DNA of 33,197 nucleotides. Origin: an uncultured Bacteroidales bacterium (lineage in GTDB: Bacteria > Bacteroidota > Bacteroidia > Bacteroidales > UBA932). Under the pieces are notes generated by a model. The model ran no database searches, was not told the origin of the DNA, and saw only the letters and a list, made by a program, of their open reading frames with translations. The translations under genes and the position numbers were made by a program. Location of the stretch: NCBI GenBank assembly GCA_947302825.1, contig CAMYWP010000007.1, forward strand, positions 1 to 33,197. The letters run 5' to 3'. This document shows, piece after piece, positions 18,634 through 26,862 of the stretch. Position 1 is the stretch's first letter; each line of letters opens with the position of its first letter.

Positions 18634-20241
18634 ATGACCCGGGAGCCGGCCATCATGTCCATCACTGATGAAAACGGCGTGCGGGACACCCTATACCTGG
18701 GCAGCGATGTGTTGCTGCTCAGGGGCATACCCCGCTGCGACATTCCGGAAGAATGGCAGAAGGACGCCGAAAAACGCCTCAAGGACCTGAGCGGAGATCC
18801 GGTGATGGAGTACCGCAAGAAAGCGGCTGAGGCGGCGGCCAAAGCGGCGGAAGAGGCCGCCGCGAAGAACAACCAGAACCAAAAGCCGCCGCAGGGAGCC
18901 AAGCAGCCACAGGGGGCCAAACCACCGCAGAACGCCAAACCGCCCCAGGACGAAACACCCTCGGCACCTCCTCAGGCACCTAAGGACAGTCTGAGGGCCC
19001 CATCGGCCCCCACCGATTCCCTGGCCGCTTCACAGGCCGTGAAGGACACCCTGCCGCCGCCCAAGGACACCACCAAGGTCAACTTCCTGTGGGGCTCCAA
19101 GCGGGTACGCATGTTCCGCCGTAACATGCAGATGGTGGCCGATTCCCTTACCTACTCCGACATGGATTCCCTGGTGCGCCTGTACAAGAACCCCATCTTC
19201 TACAACGAGGGAAACCGGCAATATGTAGGTGACAGCATTTTTGTCGTGGTCAAAAATGAGCAGATGCAGCGTGCTCACCTGCTCTCCAATGCGTTCATCA
19301 CCATTGAACAGGCACCCAAGTGCTTCGACCAGATCCGGGGAACGGAGATGGTGGCTTACTTCGATTCCACCAACGCCCTCACGCGCTTCGATGCGCTGGG
19401 CGGCGCCTCTTCCATCTTCTTCCTGGAGGAGGACGGCGTACTGGCCACCGTGAACAAGGTGGAATCCAAAATGATATACGCCACGTTCAAGGACGGGGAC
19501 CTGGATCATATCTACTATTACGAGAATCCCAAGAACGACGGTTACCCCTCCGTCCAGCTGCCCGACGACGAACGCACCCTGAAAGGTTTCCGCTGGGAGC
19601 CGGACCAAAGGCCGAAATCACCGCGGGATGTGACGCCGCTGGTCCCGCGTAAGAGCGAACGTTTCGCCTACCTGGCGCGTCCGCATACGGAGTTCAAGCA
19701 GACGGAAACTTATTTCCCGGGACACGTCAAGAGCATTTACCGCGACATCGCCATCCGGGATTCCCTGCAGGTGGCCCGCGAAAGGGCCCGCAAGCAGGTG
19801 GAGGCCGTTCAAGACCTGCCGGATACCAGCGGGCGACAACTCTCGCCCGTAGATACACTCCAGAAGCCGCCTGTGGATTCCTTGAGAGCGCCACTGGATT
19901 CGCTCCAGGCACCTGTGGACTCCCTGAAGGCACCGCTGGACTCTTTGCAGGCGCCGGCCGATTCCCTGCAGGCGCCGCATCCGGAGCTCACCGCGAAGGA
20001 GCGGAGGGCGCAGGAAAAAGCGGCCAAACAGGCCGAGCGGGAAGCCAAATGGGCTGAAGAAGACCGGATCTACCAAGAGAAGCAAGCCGCTAAGGCCCAG
20101 AAAAAACTGGAGAAGGAGCGTGCCCGCAAATTGAAACAACTCAAGAAACTGGAGCGGCGCGCACAGCGGGATCGGCGCCGTCTGGAACGCTACCTGGAAA
20201 AGGAGCGAAAAAGAGCACTCAGAAAAAAGGAAAAGAAATGA
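18634..20241 (+). CDS. OstA-like protein, C-terminal part, with PxDSLxA heptad repeats and a basic coiled-coil tail; same frame as 17758-18612
   Basis: (18634-17758) is divisible by 3; content continues the OstA-like pattern (RVRMFRRNMQMVADSLTYSDMDSLVRLYKNPIFYNEGNRQYVGDSIFVVVKN). Confidence 0.65.
   Translation: MTREPAIMSITDENGVRDTLYLGSDVLLLRGIPRCDIPEEWQKDAEKRLKDLSGDPVMEYRKKAAEAAAKAAEEAAAKNNQNQKPPQGAKQPQGAKPPQNAKPPQDETPSAPPQAPKDSLRAPSAPTDSLAASQAVKDTLPPPKDTTKVNFLWGSKRVRMFRRNMQMVADSLTYSDMDSLVRLYKNPIFYNEGNRQYVGDSIFVVVKNEQMQRAHLLSNAFITIEQAPKCFDQIRGTEMVAYFDSTNALTRFDALGGASSIFFLEEDGVLATVNKVESKMIYATFKDGDLDHIYYYENPKNDGYPSVQLPDDERTLKGFRWEPDQRPKSPRDVTPLVPRKSERFAYLARPHTEFKQTETYFPGHVKSIYRDIAIRDSLQVARERARKQVEAVQDLPDTSGRQLSPVDTLQKPPVDSLRAPLDSLQAPVDSLKAPLDSLQAPADSLQAPHPELTAKERRAQEKAAKQAEREAKWAEEDRIYQEKQAAKAQKKLEKERARKLKQLKKLERRAQRDRRRLERYLEKERKRALRKKEKK
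19846..19980 (+). repeat. Coding 21-bp-period degenerate tandem repeat (P-x-D-S-L-x-A)
   Basis: PVDTLQKPPVDSLRAPLDSLQAPVDSLKAPLDSLQAPADSLQAP. Confidence 0.85.
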
Positions 20242-21266
20242 AAAAGACTGTTCTGGTATCGGGAGGCGCCGGTTTTATCGGCAGCCATGTGACGGTGGAA
20301 CTGCTGGAAGCCGGCTACGACGTAGTGGTGGCCGATAACTTCTCCAACTGCGACCGCACCTGTTATGAAGGCGTAAAGCAAATCACCGGCCGGGAAGACC
20401 TCCCGTTGGAAGTGATGGATTTCTGCGACGCTGTCGCAGTAAAGGCGCTCTTCGCCAAGTATCCCATCGACGCTGTAATCCACTTTGCCGCCTACAAAGC
20501 CGTGGGCGAATCCGTGGCCCAGCCGCTCAAGTACTACAAGAACAATCTCACCAGCTTCCTGAACGTGCTGGAGGCTGCCCAGGAGCAGGGCGGCTGCAAC
20601 GTGCTGTTCTCCTCATCGGCCACTGTCTACGGCGAACCGGACAGTGTCCCCGTGACGGAAACCACACCCCGCAAACCCGCCACCTCGCCGTACGGCAACA
20701 CCAAAACCATGTGCGAGGACATCCTTCGCGATGCCGTAAAGGCCTCTGAAGGCAAACTGAAAGGCATCCTGCTGCGCTATTTCAACCCCATCGGCGCCCA
20801 TCCCAGCGCCCTCATCGGCGAACTCCCCCGCGGCGTTCCCAACAACCTGGTGCCTTTTATTACCCAGACGGCCATTGGCAAACGGGAATGCCTGAGCATT
20901 TTCGGCAACGATTATCCCACGCCGGACGGCACCTGCCTGCGCGACTATATTGATATCGTGGACTTGGCCAAGGCGCACGTGTTTGCCGTCACACGCATGC
21001 TGGAAGGAAAGATGAAACAGGCTTGCGAAGTGTTCAACGTGGGTACCGGCCGGCCGGTGAGCGTGCTGGAACTGGTGAATGCCTTCGAGAAAGTGAACGG
21101 CCTCAAACTCAATTACAAGTTTGCCCCGCGCCGCCCCGGAGACGTCACCGCCATCTGGGCCGATCCCACCCTTGCCAATACGGAAATGGGCTGGAAAGCC
21201 ACTCGCACGGTGGAAGAAACCCTCAAGGCCGCGTGGGCCTGGGAGAAACATCTGGCGGGGAAATAA
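20238..21266 (+). CDS. galE: UDP-glucose 4-epimerase
   Basis: VLVSGGAGFIGSHVTVELLEAGYDVVVADN; SSSATVYGEP; SPYGNTKTMCEDIL; LRYFNPIGAHPS; 4-nt ATGA overlap with the upstream ORF. Confidence 0.97.
   Translation: MKKTVLVSGGAGFIGSHVTVELLEAGYDVVVADNFSNCDRTCYEGVKQITGREDLPLEVMDFCDAVAVKALFAKYPIDAVIHFAAYKAVGESVAQPLKYYKNNLTSFLNVLEAAQEQGGCNVLFSSSATVYGEPDSVPVTETTPRKPATSPYGNTKTMCEDILRDAVKASEGKLKGILLRYFNPIGAHPSALIGELPRGVPNNLVPFITQTAIGKRECLSIFGNDYPTPDGTCLRDYIDIVDLAKAHVFAVTRMLEGKMKQACEVFNVGTGRPVSVLELVNAFEKVNGLKLNYKFAPRRPGDVTAIWADPTLANTEMGWKATRTVEETLKAAWAWEKHLAGK
20423..20439. repeat. Palindrome CTGCGAC-GCT-GTCGCAG inside galE
   Basis: Perfect 7-bp arms, 3-nt centre. Nearly the same word as in the DUF1016 gene. 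Confidence 0.75.
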
Positions 21267-21269
21267 AGC

Positions 21270-21662
21270 TTAAGCCAAATCGCCTAAATCTTCCTTGGAA
21301 ACGGAACCGAACCACTGGCCCAGCTGCTGCTGGGCTTTGTTTTTGATTTCCGGCGTAATGGCTGTGATTACGTACATCACGGCGGCCAGCAGGGCGCCCC
21401 AGTCATCGGCCATACCCATGGCGGGAAGGAAGTCCGGGACTATGTCGGCGGGCAGGATCAGATAGCCCAGGGCACCGGCAATCACGGCTTTATACTTATA
21501 GGGCGTAGCGGGATCCATGAGCGTATAGTACAGTACCAAGGCATAATAGACAGTCTTGGCGCCGGTCTTTTTTACCAGCCGCCGGATCTTTTTCCAGAAA
21601 GAATCGGCCGAATAATACCGCTGGAAACGCGGCAGATTCTCCGATGAAAGCTGCTTGTCCAT
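21270..21662 (-). CDS. DUF1232 (YkvA-like) membrane protein
   Basis: 130 aa. YKAVIAGALGYLILPADIVPDFLPAMGMADDWGALLAAV. Confidence 0.88.
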   Translation of the reverse strand: MDKQLSSENLPRFQRYYSADSFWKKIRRLVKKTGAKTVYYALVLYYTLMDPATPYKYKAVIAGALGYLILPADIVPDFLPAMGMADDWGALLAAVMYVITAITPEIKNKAQQQLGQWFGSVSKEDLGDLA

Positions 21663-21665
21663 AGT

Positions 21666-22217
21666 TTAGTTCACCTTCTGAGGTGTCCTGCCCTGCTTTT
21701 GGGGTTTCAGGGCGTTAGCTACTTTGGAAGCCACCACAGTACCAAGTTGGATCTTGCCTTTTTCGTCAATCAGATACAGGGCGGGAATCCACTTTACGTG
21801 ATACGCATCCCCCACGGCCGATTCCTTTTTGCCGGATGCGTCAAAAAGCTGCACGCCGCCCAGTTCATTCTCCAGCACATATTTTTTCCAAGCTTCTTCC
21901 GTGCGGTCGAAGGAAATGGATACGAAGGCTACTTTTTCAGGATCGGCCTTGGCCTGCATGGCCTTGAGCTCCGGGACCTCTGCGCGGCAGTCCGGACACC
22001 AGGAGGCCCAGAACACCAGCACCACCTTCTTCCCCAGGAAGTCTTTGATGCTTACGGGTGTGCCCTCAATGTCGTTGAGGGTGAAGTCCGGGGCGGGCGC
22101 GCCTTTCTTGAGCATGTCCGTCGCATATTTCAAATCGGGGTCTTCCTCCACGTTCTGGGCAAAAAGACCGGCGCTAAAAAGAAGCGCAAGGGAAAGGAGA
22201 ATCCATTTTTTCATCAT
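21666..22217 (-). CDS. TlpA-like periplasmic thioredoxin-fold protein
   Basis: Signal MKKWILLSLALLFSAGLFAQ; GAPAPDFTLNDIEGTPVSIKDFLGKKVVLVFWASWCPDCRAEVPEL (WCPDC active site). Trimmed from the longer track ORF. Confidence 0.88.
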   Translation of the reverse strand: MMKKWILLSLALLFSAGLFAQNVEEDPDLKYATDMLKKGAPAPDFTLNDIEGTPVSIKDFLGKKVVLVFWASWCPDCRAEVPELKAMQAKADPEKVAFVSISFDRTEEAWKKYVLENELGGVQLFDASGKKESAVGDAYHVKWIPALYLIDEKGKIQLGTVVASKVANALKPQKQGRTPQKVN

Positions 22218-22241
22218 GCACAAATTTACACTTTTTTCCCG

Positions 22242-22249
22242 TATCTTTG
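22242..22249 (+). promoter_or_regulatory. -7 box TATCTTTG upstream of ispF
   Basis: Matches TAnnTTTG; first in-frame ATG at 22258, canonical ATG at 22270. Confidence 0.55.
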
Positions 22250-22269
22250 CAAATATTATGCATTTGTCT

Positions 22270-22746
22270 ATGGATATCAGAATTGGTAACGGATACGATG
22301 TACACGCCCTGGCCCCTGGACTGCCCATGTGGCTGGGCGGCGTGCGCATCCCTTCGGACACAGGTTTCGTAGCCCACTCGGACGGCGACGTGGCCATTCA
22401 CGCCCTCTGCGATGCCCTTTTGGGCTGTCTGGCGCTGGGGGATATCGGCCACCTGTTCCCGGACACGTCCGATGAATGGAAAGGCGTGGACTCCAAATTG
22501 CTGCTGTCCAAAGTGGTTGCACTGGTAAAAGAGCGCGGCTACACTGTGGGCAACGTAGACATCACCATTGCCCTGCAGCGACCTAAGCTGGCGCCCCATA
22601 TCGCCGCCATGCGCGCCACGCTGGCACCCATCCTGGGAGTGACCGAAGACTGCGTCTCCGTAAAAGCCACCACCACCGAACGCCTGGGTTTCGTGGGCCG
22701 ATGTGAAGGCTGCGAAGTCTGGGCCTCCGCCCTGATAAAAAAATAA
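22270..22746 (+). CDS. ispF: 2-C-methyl-D-erythritol 2,4-cyclodiphosphate synthase
   Basis: MDIRIGNGYDVHAL...HSDGDVAIHALCDALLGCLALGDIGHLFPD...TTTERLGFVGRCEGCEVWASALIKK. Start may alternatively be ATG 22258. Confidence 0.96.
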   Translation: MDIRIGNGYDVHALAPGLPMWLGGVRIPSDTGFVAHSDGDVAIHALCDALLGCLALGDIGHLFPDTSDEWKGVDSKLLLSKVVALVKERGYTVGNVDITIALQRPKLAPHIAAMRATLAPILGVTEDCVSVKATTTERLGFVGRCEGCEVWASALIKK

Positions 22747-22775
22747 GCTGCAGTAACCTGCAGCTTATTTTTTTG
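22741..22775. terminator. Bidirectional terminator between convergent ispF and the 95-aa gene
   Basis: AAATAAGCTGCAG-taac-CTGCAGCTTATTT (13-bp perfect arms) + TTTT. Includes the ispF stop codon. Confidence 0.85.
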
Positions 22776-22787
22776 TATGGGCTGAAA

Positions 22788-23075
22788 TTATGCGGCGAGG
22801 CCTTTCTTGACGGCGGCTGCCAGTTCTTCGTACAGACCATCGGTCTTGGTGAGGAGCTCCTGGCTTACACTTTTGTAGTATGCCTTCACATCTTCCTTGG
22901 GGGCGGAAACCACCTTGTCGCGAAGATCGTTGTACAGATCTACGGCCTTGTCGATGAGGCCGGTGATTTCATCGGCGTTCTTGCTGTCGGGGTTCATGTT
23001 CAGGAACAGGGTGCAGTCGTCGATGAATGCGCCAATAACATACTGGATGTCTTTCTTGATGTCTCTAAGATTCAT
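22788..23075 (-). CDS. Conserved hypothetical helical protein (95 aa)
   Basis: MNLRDIKKDIQYVIGAFIDDCTLFLNMNPDSKN...; minus-strand TATCTTTG box at 23098-23105. Confidence 0.75.
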   Translation of the reverse strand: MNLRDIKKDIQYVIGAFIDDCTLFLNMNPDSKNADEITGLIDKAVDLYNDLRDKVVSAPKEDVKAYYKSVSQELLTKTDGLYEELAAAVKKGLAA

Positions 23076-23151
23076 GTCGTTCTGAATTATAACAATGCAA
23101 AGATAAGTGTTTTCGGGAAACTGAGCAAGCGTTTTATTTGGGAAAAGCGGC

Positions 23152-25398
23152 TTATAGGCTAAAGGGCAAGGATGCGGCCGGAGCTTGGCAATCGGCCCCG
23201 AAATAGACGGTATACTTTCCCTTGGCGGTTTCCCAGCGGGAGCGTGCTGCGTTGAACGAAGCCAAGTCCTGAACCGGGAAGGAGAATTCCAGCACCTGGC
23301 TTTCTCCCGGCTGCAGAAGCCTGGTTTTCCCGAAGGCCTTCAACTCCCTTTCCGGTTTGTCGGCAAAATTTCCAAGAGGCGCGTGGACATATAGACCCAC
23401 CGCCTCTTTTCCTGCTACAGAGCCCGCATTGGTCACTTTTACGGACGCCACAATACGATTACCCTTTCGTTTGACGCTGGGCGTAGCATACTCAAAGGAG
23501 GTATAGCTGAGACCATAGCCGAAAGGATAGGCCACCTCCACGCCCCTTGTAAGGAAATGACGGTAACCCACGTAAATTCCTTCGGTGTAATTGGTGTACA
23601 TGAGGTTCTTGGGGTCCAGCCCGCGCCGCTCCGGATGCACCACGCTCTCGTTGGCCTTGTCGCTGATGAAATTATAGGGGAAATCCTCGGCCCCCGCTAT
23701 GTCGAAATAATCCACGGGGAAGGTCATGGGCAGGCGGCCGGAAGGGTTCACCTGACCCGTGAGTACATCGACAATGGCATGTCCGCCTTCCTCGCCGGGA
23801 AGCCAGGCGCATAGGATAGCGTCCGGCTGCTGCTTCCAGGAAGCGGTTTCCACCACGCCGCAAATGTTCAGGACCACCACCACCTTCTTGCCGGCAGCGT
23901 GGAACACCTCACACACGTGCTCTATCAGGCTCTTTTCGTTCTCCTGCAGGAGGAACTCCTTGCTAAGGATCCGGTCCCGGGCCTCGCCGGAAGTGCGGCC
24001 GATGGTAATGACGGCTATATCGGCCGATGACTCAGCCTGCCCTATGAGGCGAGGGGTGATGTCCAGCTCCTCTTTCTGCGGCAGGCCCACATGTACATTC
24101 ACCTTGTGGTTCAGGGTAAGGTCGGCGTCGATGAAAGCGGCATAGCCCTTATACAGGTTTTCGAGCTGGGGCTCCACGGAGAAGCCCGCCTCCCTCAATG
24201 CATCATTCACCTGCGATACATAAGGGCAGGAGACAAAGGCTGCGCCGTTGCCGCCGGGAATGAGGTCGTAGGAATGTACGCCGAACAGCGCCACGCGGGA
24301 AGGCGCTAACGGAAGCACGCCCTTGTTTTCCAGGAGCACCATGCCTTCGGCCGCCGTTTCGCGGGCCAGCTTAGCATGCCCCTCCAGGTCCGGCTTCAGC
24401 GGAGGTACAAAGTCCGGTTTCTGGAAGGAGACCGACTTCACCACCAGCTCCAGAACCTTGGTGACGGCGCGGTCCAGATCGGCCATTTGCAGACTTCCGT
24501 TTTCCAAACTGGCCAGGATATGTTCCGTCTGGCTGTACATACCGCCCATAAACAGGTCTGAGCCCGCGTGAAGCTGCAGCGGCGTGTTCCGCATACCGGT
24601 CCAGTCCGTGACCACCAGTCCCTTATAGCCGAAATCCTCCCGTAGAATGCCGGTGAGCAAGCTGTAACTTTCCTGGGTATATTCCCCGTTGAGCAGATTA
24701 TAAGATGCCATAATGGTCCAGGGATCCGACTCCCGCAGGCAAATCTCAAAACCACGGGTGTAGAGTTCCATCAGGGTACGTTCATCCATCCTGGAATCTC
24801 CGTCCAAACGGTTGGTCTCCTGGTTATTGGCCGCAAAGTGTTTGGCCGATGTCCCCGCACCCGTTTCCTGCACCCCGTTGATATAGGCGGCCGCGATGGA
24901 ACCGCTAAGCACGGGATCTTCTGAGAAATACTCGAAATTCCTGCCGTTCAGGGGATTGCGGAGCAGATTCATGCCCGGACCCAGGATTACATCGGCCCCC
25001 ATGTCCAGGGTTTCCTCCCCTATCCCGTGGCCGATTCGGAAAGCCACTTCCCTGTCCCAGGAAGCCGCCGTGAGCAGGCCGGTGGGAAAGCAGGTGGTAA
25101 AATGGGCCTCCCCCAATCCGTCGTGCCAGTCCGGCTCCAGGCGCACACCCACGGGACCGTCCATCATCACCACGGAAGGAATGCCGTATTTTTCGAAGGG
25201 ATGCGTAAGGCCGCCGGTTCCCGGAAGGGTGGGCGTATAGCCTTCGCAGGCATTGTTGAAGCCTACCACCAGCAGGGCCTTCTCCTGCGGGGTCATCGCT
25301 TTGACAATCTCCGGAATGTTGTTCCGGTTCAGTTTCGGTTGCGCAAAAAGGGTGGCTGTCGCAAACAGGCAGCACAGGAATAAGGCTTTGGTTTTCAT
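23152..25398 (-). CDS. Glycoside hydrolase family 3 (beta-glucosidase-like)
   Basis: 748 aa. GLTHPFEKYGIPSVVMMDGPVGVR; KHFAANNQETNR; YKGLVVTDWTGM; C-terminal fibronectin III-like domain (FGYGLSYTSFEYA...PGESQVLEFSF). Confidence 0.95.
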   Translation of the reverse strand: MKTKALFLCCLFATATLFAQPKLNRNNIPEIVKAMTPQEKALLVVGFNNACEGYTPTLPGTGGLTHPFEKYGIPSVVMMDGPVGVRLEPDWHDGLGEAHFTTCFPTGLLTAASWDREVAFRIGHGIGEETLDMGADVILGPGMNLLRNPLNGRNFEYFSEDPVLSGSIAAAYINGVQETGAGTSAKHFAANNQETNRLDGDSRMDERTLMELYTRGFEICLRESDPWTIMASYNLLNGEYTQESYSLLTGILREDFGYKGLVVTDWTGMRNTPLQLHAGSDLFMGGMYSQTEHILASLENGSLQMADLDRAVTKVLELVVKSVSFQKPDFVPPLKPDLEGHAKLARETAAEGMVLLENKGVLPLAPSRVALFGVHSYDLIPGGNGAAFVSCPYVSQVNDALREAGFSVEPQLENLYKGYAAFIDADLTLNHKVNVHVGLPQKEELDITPRLIGQAESSADIAVITIGRTSGEARDRILSKEFLLQENEKSLIEHVCEVFHAAGKKVVVVLNICGVVETASWKQQPDAILCAWLPGEEGGHAIVDVLTGQVNPSGRLPMTFPVDYFDIAGAEDFPYNFISDKANESVVHPERRGLDPKNLMYTNYTEGIYVGYRHFLTRGVEVAYPFGYGLSYTSFEYATPSVKRKGNRIVASVKVTNAGSVAGKEAVGLYVHAPLGNFADKPERELKAFGKTRLLQPGESQVLEFSFPVQDLASFNAARSRWETAKGKYTVYFGADCQAPAASLPFSL

Positions 25399-25405
25399 AG
25401 CAGGG

Positions 25406-26773
25406 TTATTTGAAAAGGGCGCGGACCAGCGCCGGGATATCGGCCACCTTCACCACCTCGATGCCCTGGGGCTTTTGGTCGAAGTGCGTGTAGGAGCTTA
25501 CGAATATGCGTTTAAAGCCCACGCGGGCGGCTTCCACCGCGCGGCGGGCAGCCTGGGAAACGGGGCGGATTTCACCGCTCAGGCCCACTTCCCCGGCGAA
25601 GCAGACATCGGCCGGAATGGGCATGTCGAAGTTGGAGGAAAGCACGGCCACGATCACGGCCAGGTCGCAGGCGGGGTCTGTGATGCGCAGGCCGCCGGCC
25701 ATGTTCAGGAACACGTCCTTTTGGCCCAATTTGAAGCCCGCACGGCGCTCCAGCACCGCCAGGAGCATATTCAGGCGGCGCACATCGAAGCCCGTGGCGC
25801 TGCGCTGCGCGGTGCCATACACGGCCGATGACACCAGGGCCTGCACCTCGAAGAGGAAAGGCCGATTCCCGTCCAGCATGGCGGCGATGGCCGTGCCGCT
25901 GAGCCCGGCTTCATGCATGGGGATGAGCATTTCGGAAGGGTTGGCCACCTCCCTCAGGCCCGTACCCGTCATCTCGAAAACGGCCAGTTCGGAGGTGGAA
26001 CCAAAACGGTTCTTGATGCTGCGAAGCACCCTGTAGGCGCCTCTGTTCTCTCCCTCGAACTGCAACACCACATCCACAATATGTTCCAGGATCTTAGGTC
26101 CTGCAATGGTGCCTTCCTTGGTAATGTGGCCGATAAGAATCACGGGTATTCCCGTGCTTTTGGCAAAGCGCAGCAGCTGGGCCGCCACTTCCTTGATCTG
26201 ACTCACGCTGCCGGCCGTGGATTCCACATGCTGGCAGTACATGGTCTGGACGGAGTCCACAATCATGAGATCCGGGGCCACTTCTTCGGCTTCGGCCAAA
26301 ATAGCGCTCATATCCGTCTCGCTGAAAATGAGGCAGTTGGAGGAATCTCCTCCCAGTCTGTCGGCCCGCATTTTCACCTGTTTCACGGACTCTTCACCGG
26401 TGACATAGAGGGTTTTCAGCTCCGGTCTGTGCAGCGGCAACTGCAGCGAAAGCGTACTTTTGCCGATACCGGGCTCACCGCCCATGAGCACCAGCGAACC
26501 CTTCACGATACCGCCGCCCAGCAGGCGGTCAACCTCGGCCGAACCTAAGGAAACTCGGTCTTCCTGGGTGGTGGACACTTCTTTCAGGGGCATGGGTTTG
26601 CGGGAACCGCCGGGCACGGTCATGGGACCGGCCGCCTTGCCGGTGACCACTTCCTTTTCCACCAGGGTGTTCCACTCCCCGCAAGCAGGGCAGCGGCCCA
26701 GCCATTTGGAATATTCGTTGCCGCAGTGGCTGCAGAACCACACGGACTTGGTTTTCTTTACCGTACTAGCCAT
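25406..26773 (-). CDS. radA: DNA repair protein RadA
   Basis: Zinc finger CSHCGNEYSKWLGRCPACGEWNT; Walker A GGEPGIGKSTLSLQ; KNRFGSTSELAVFEM (KNRFG motif). Confidence 0.97.
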   Translation of the reverse strand: MASTVKKTKSVWFCSHCGNEYSKWLGRCPACGEWNTLVEKEVVTGKAAGPMTVPGGSRKPMPLKEVSTTQEDRVSLGSAEVDRLLGGGIVKGSLVLMGGEPGIGKSTLSLQLPLHRPELKTLYVTGEESVKQVKMRADRLGGDSSNCLIFSETDMSAILAEAEEVAPDLMIVDSVQTMYCQHVESTAGSVSQIKEVAAQLLRFAKSTGIPVILIGHITKEGTIAGPKILEHIVDVVLQFEGENRGAYRVLRSIKNRFGSTSELAVFEMTGTGLREVANPSEMLIPMHEAGLSGTAIAAMLDGNRPFLFEVQALVSSAVYGTAQRSATGFDVRRLNMLLAVLERRAGFKLGQKDVFLNMAGGLRITDPACDLAVIVAVLSSNFDMPIPADVCFAGEVGLSGEIRPVSQAARRAVEAARVGFKRIFVSSYTHFDQKPQGIEVVKVADIPALVRALFK

Positions 26774-26849
26774 AGCCGGACAGCATATATGTGCAAAGTT
26801 AATAAAAAAGCGCCTTTTCCGAAAATGTGGATTATTCTAATATTATTTG

Positions 26850-26857
26850 TATCTTTG
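26850..26857 (+). promoter_or_regulatory. -7 box TATCTTTG, 5 nt before the caspase-family gene ATG
   Basis: Matches TAnnTTTG; divergent with the radA box (TAACTTTG on minus, 26794-26801). Confidence 0.6.
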
Positions 26858-26862
26858 AAGAT

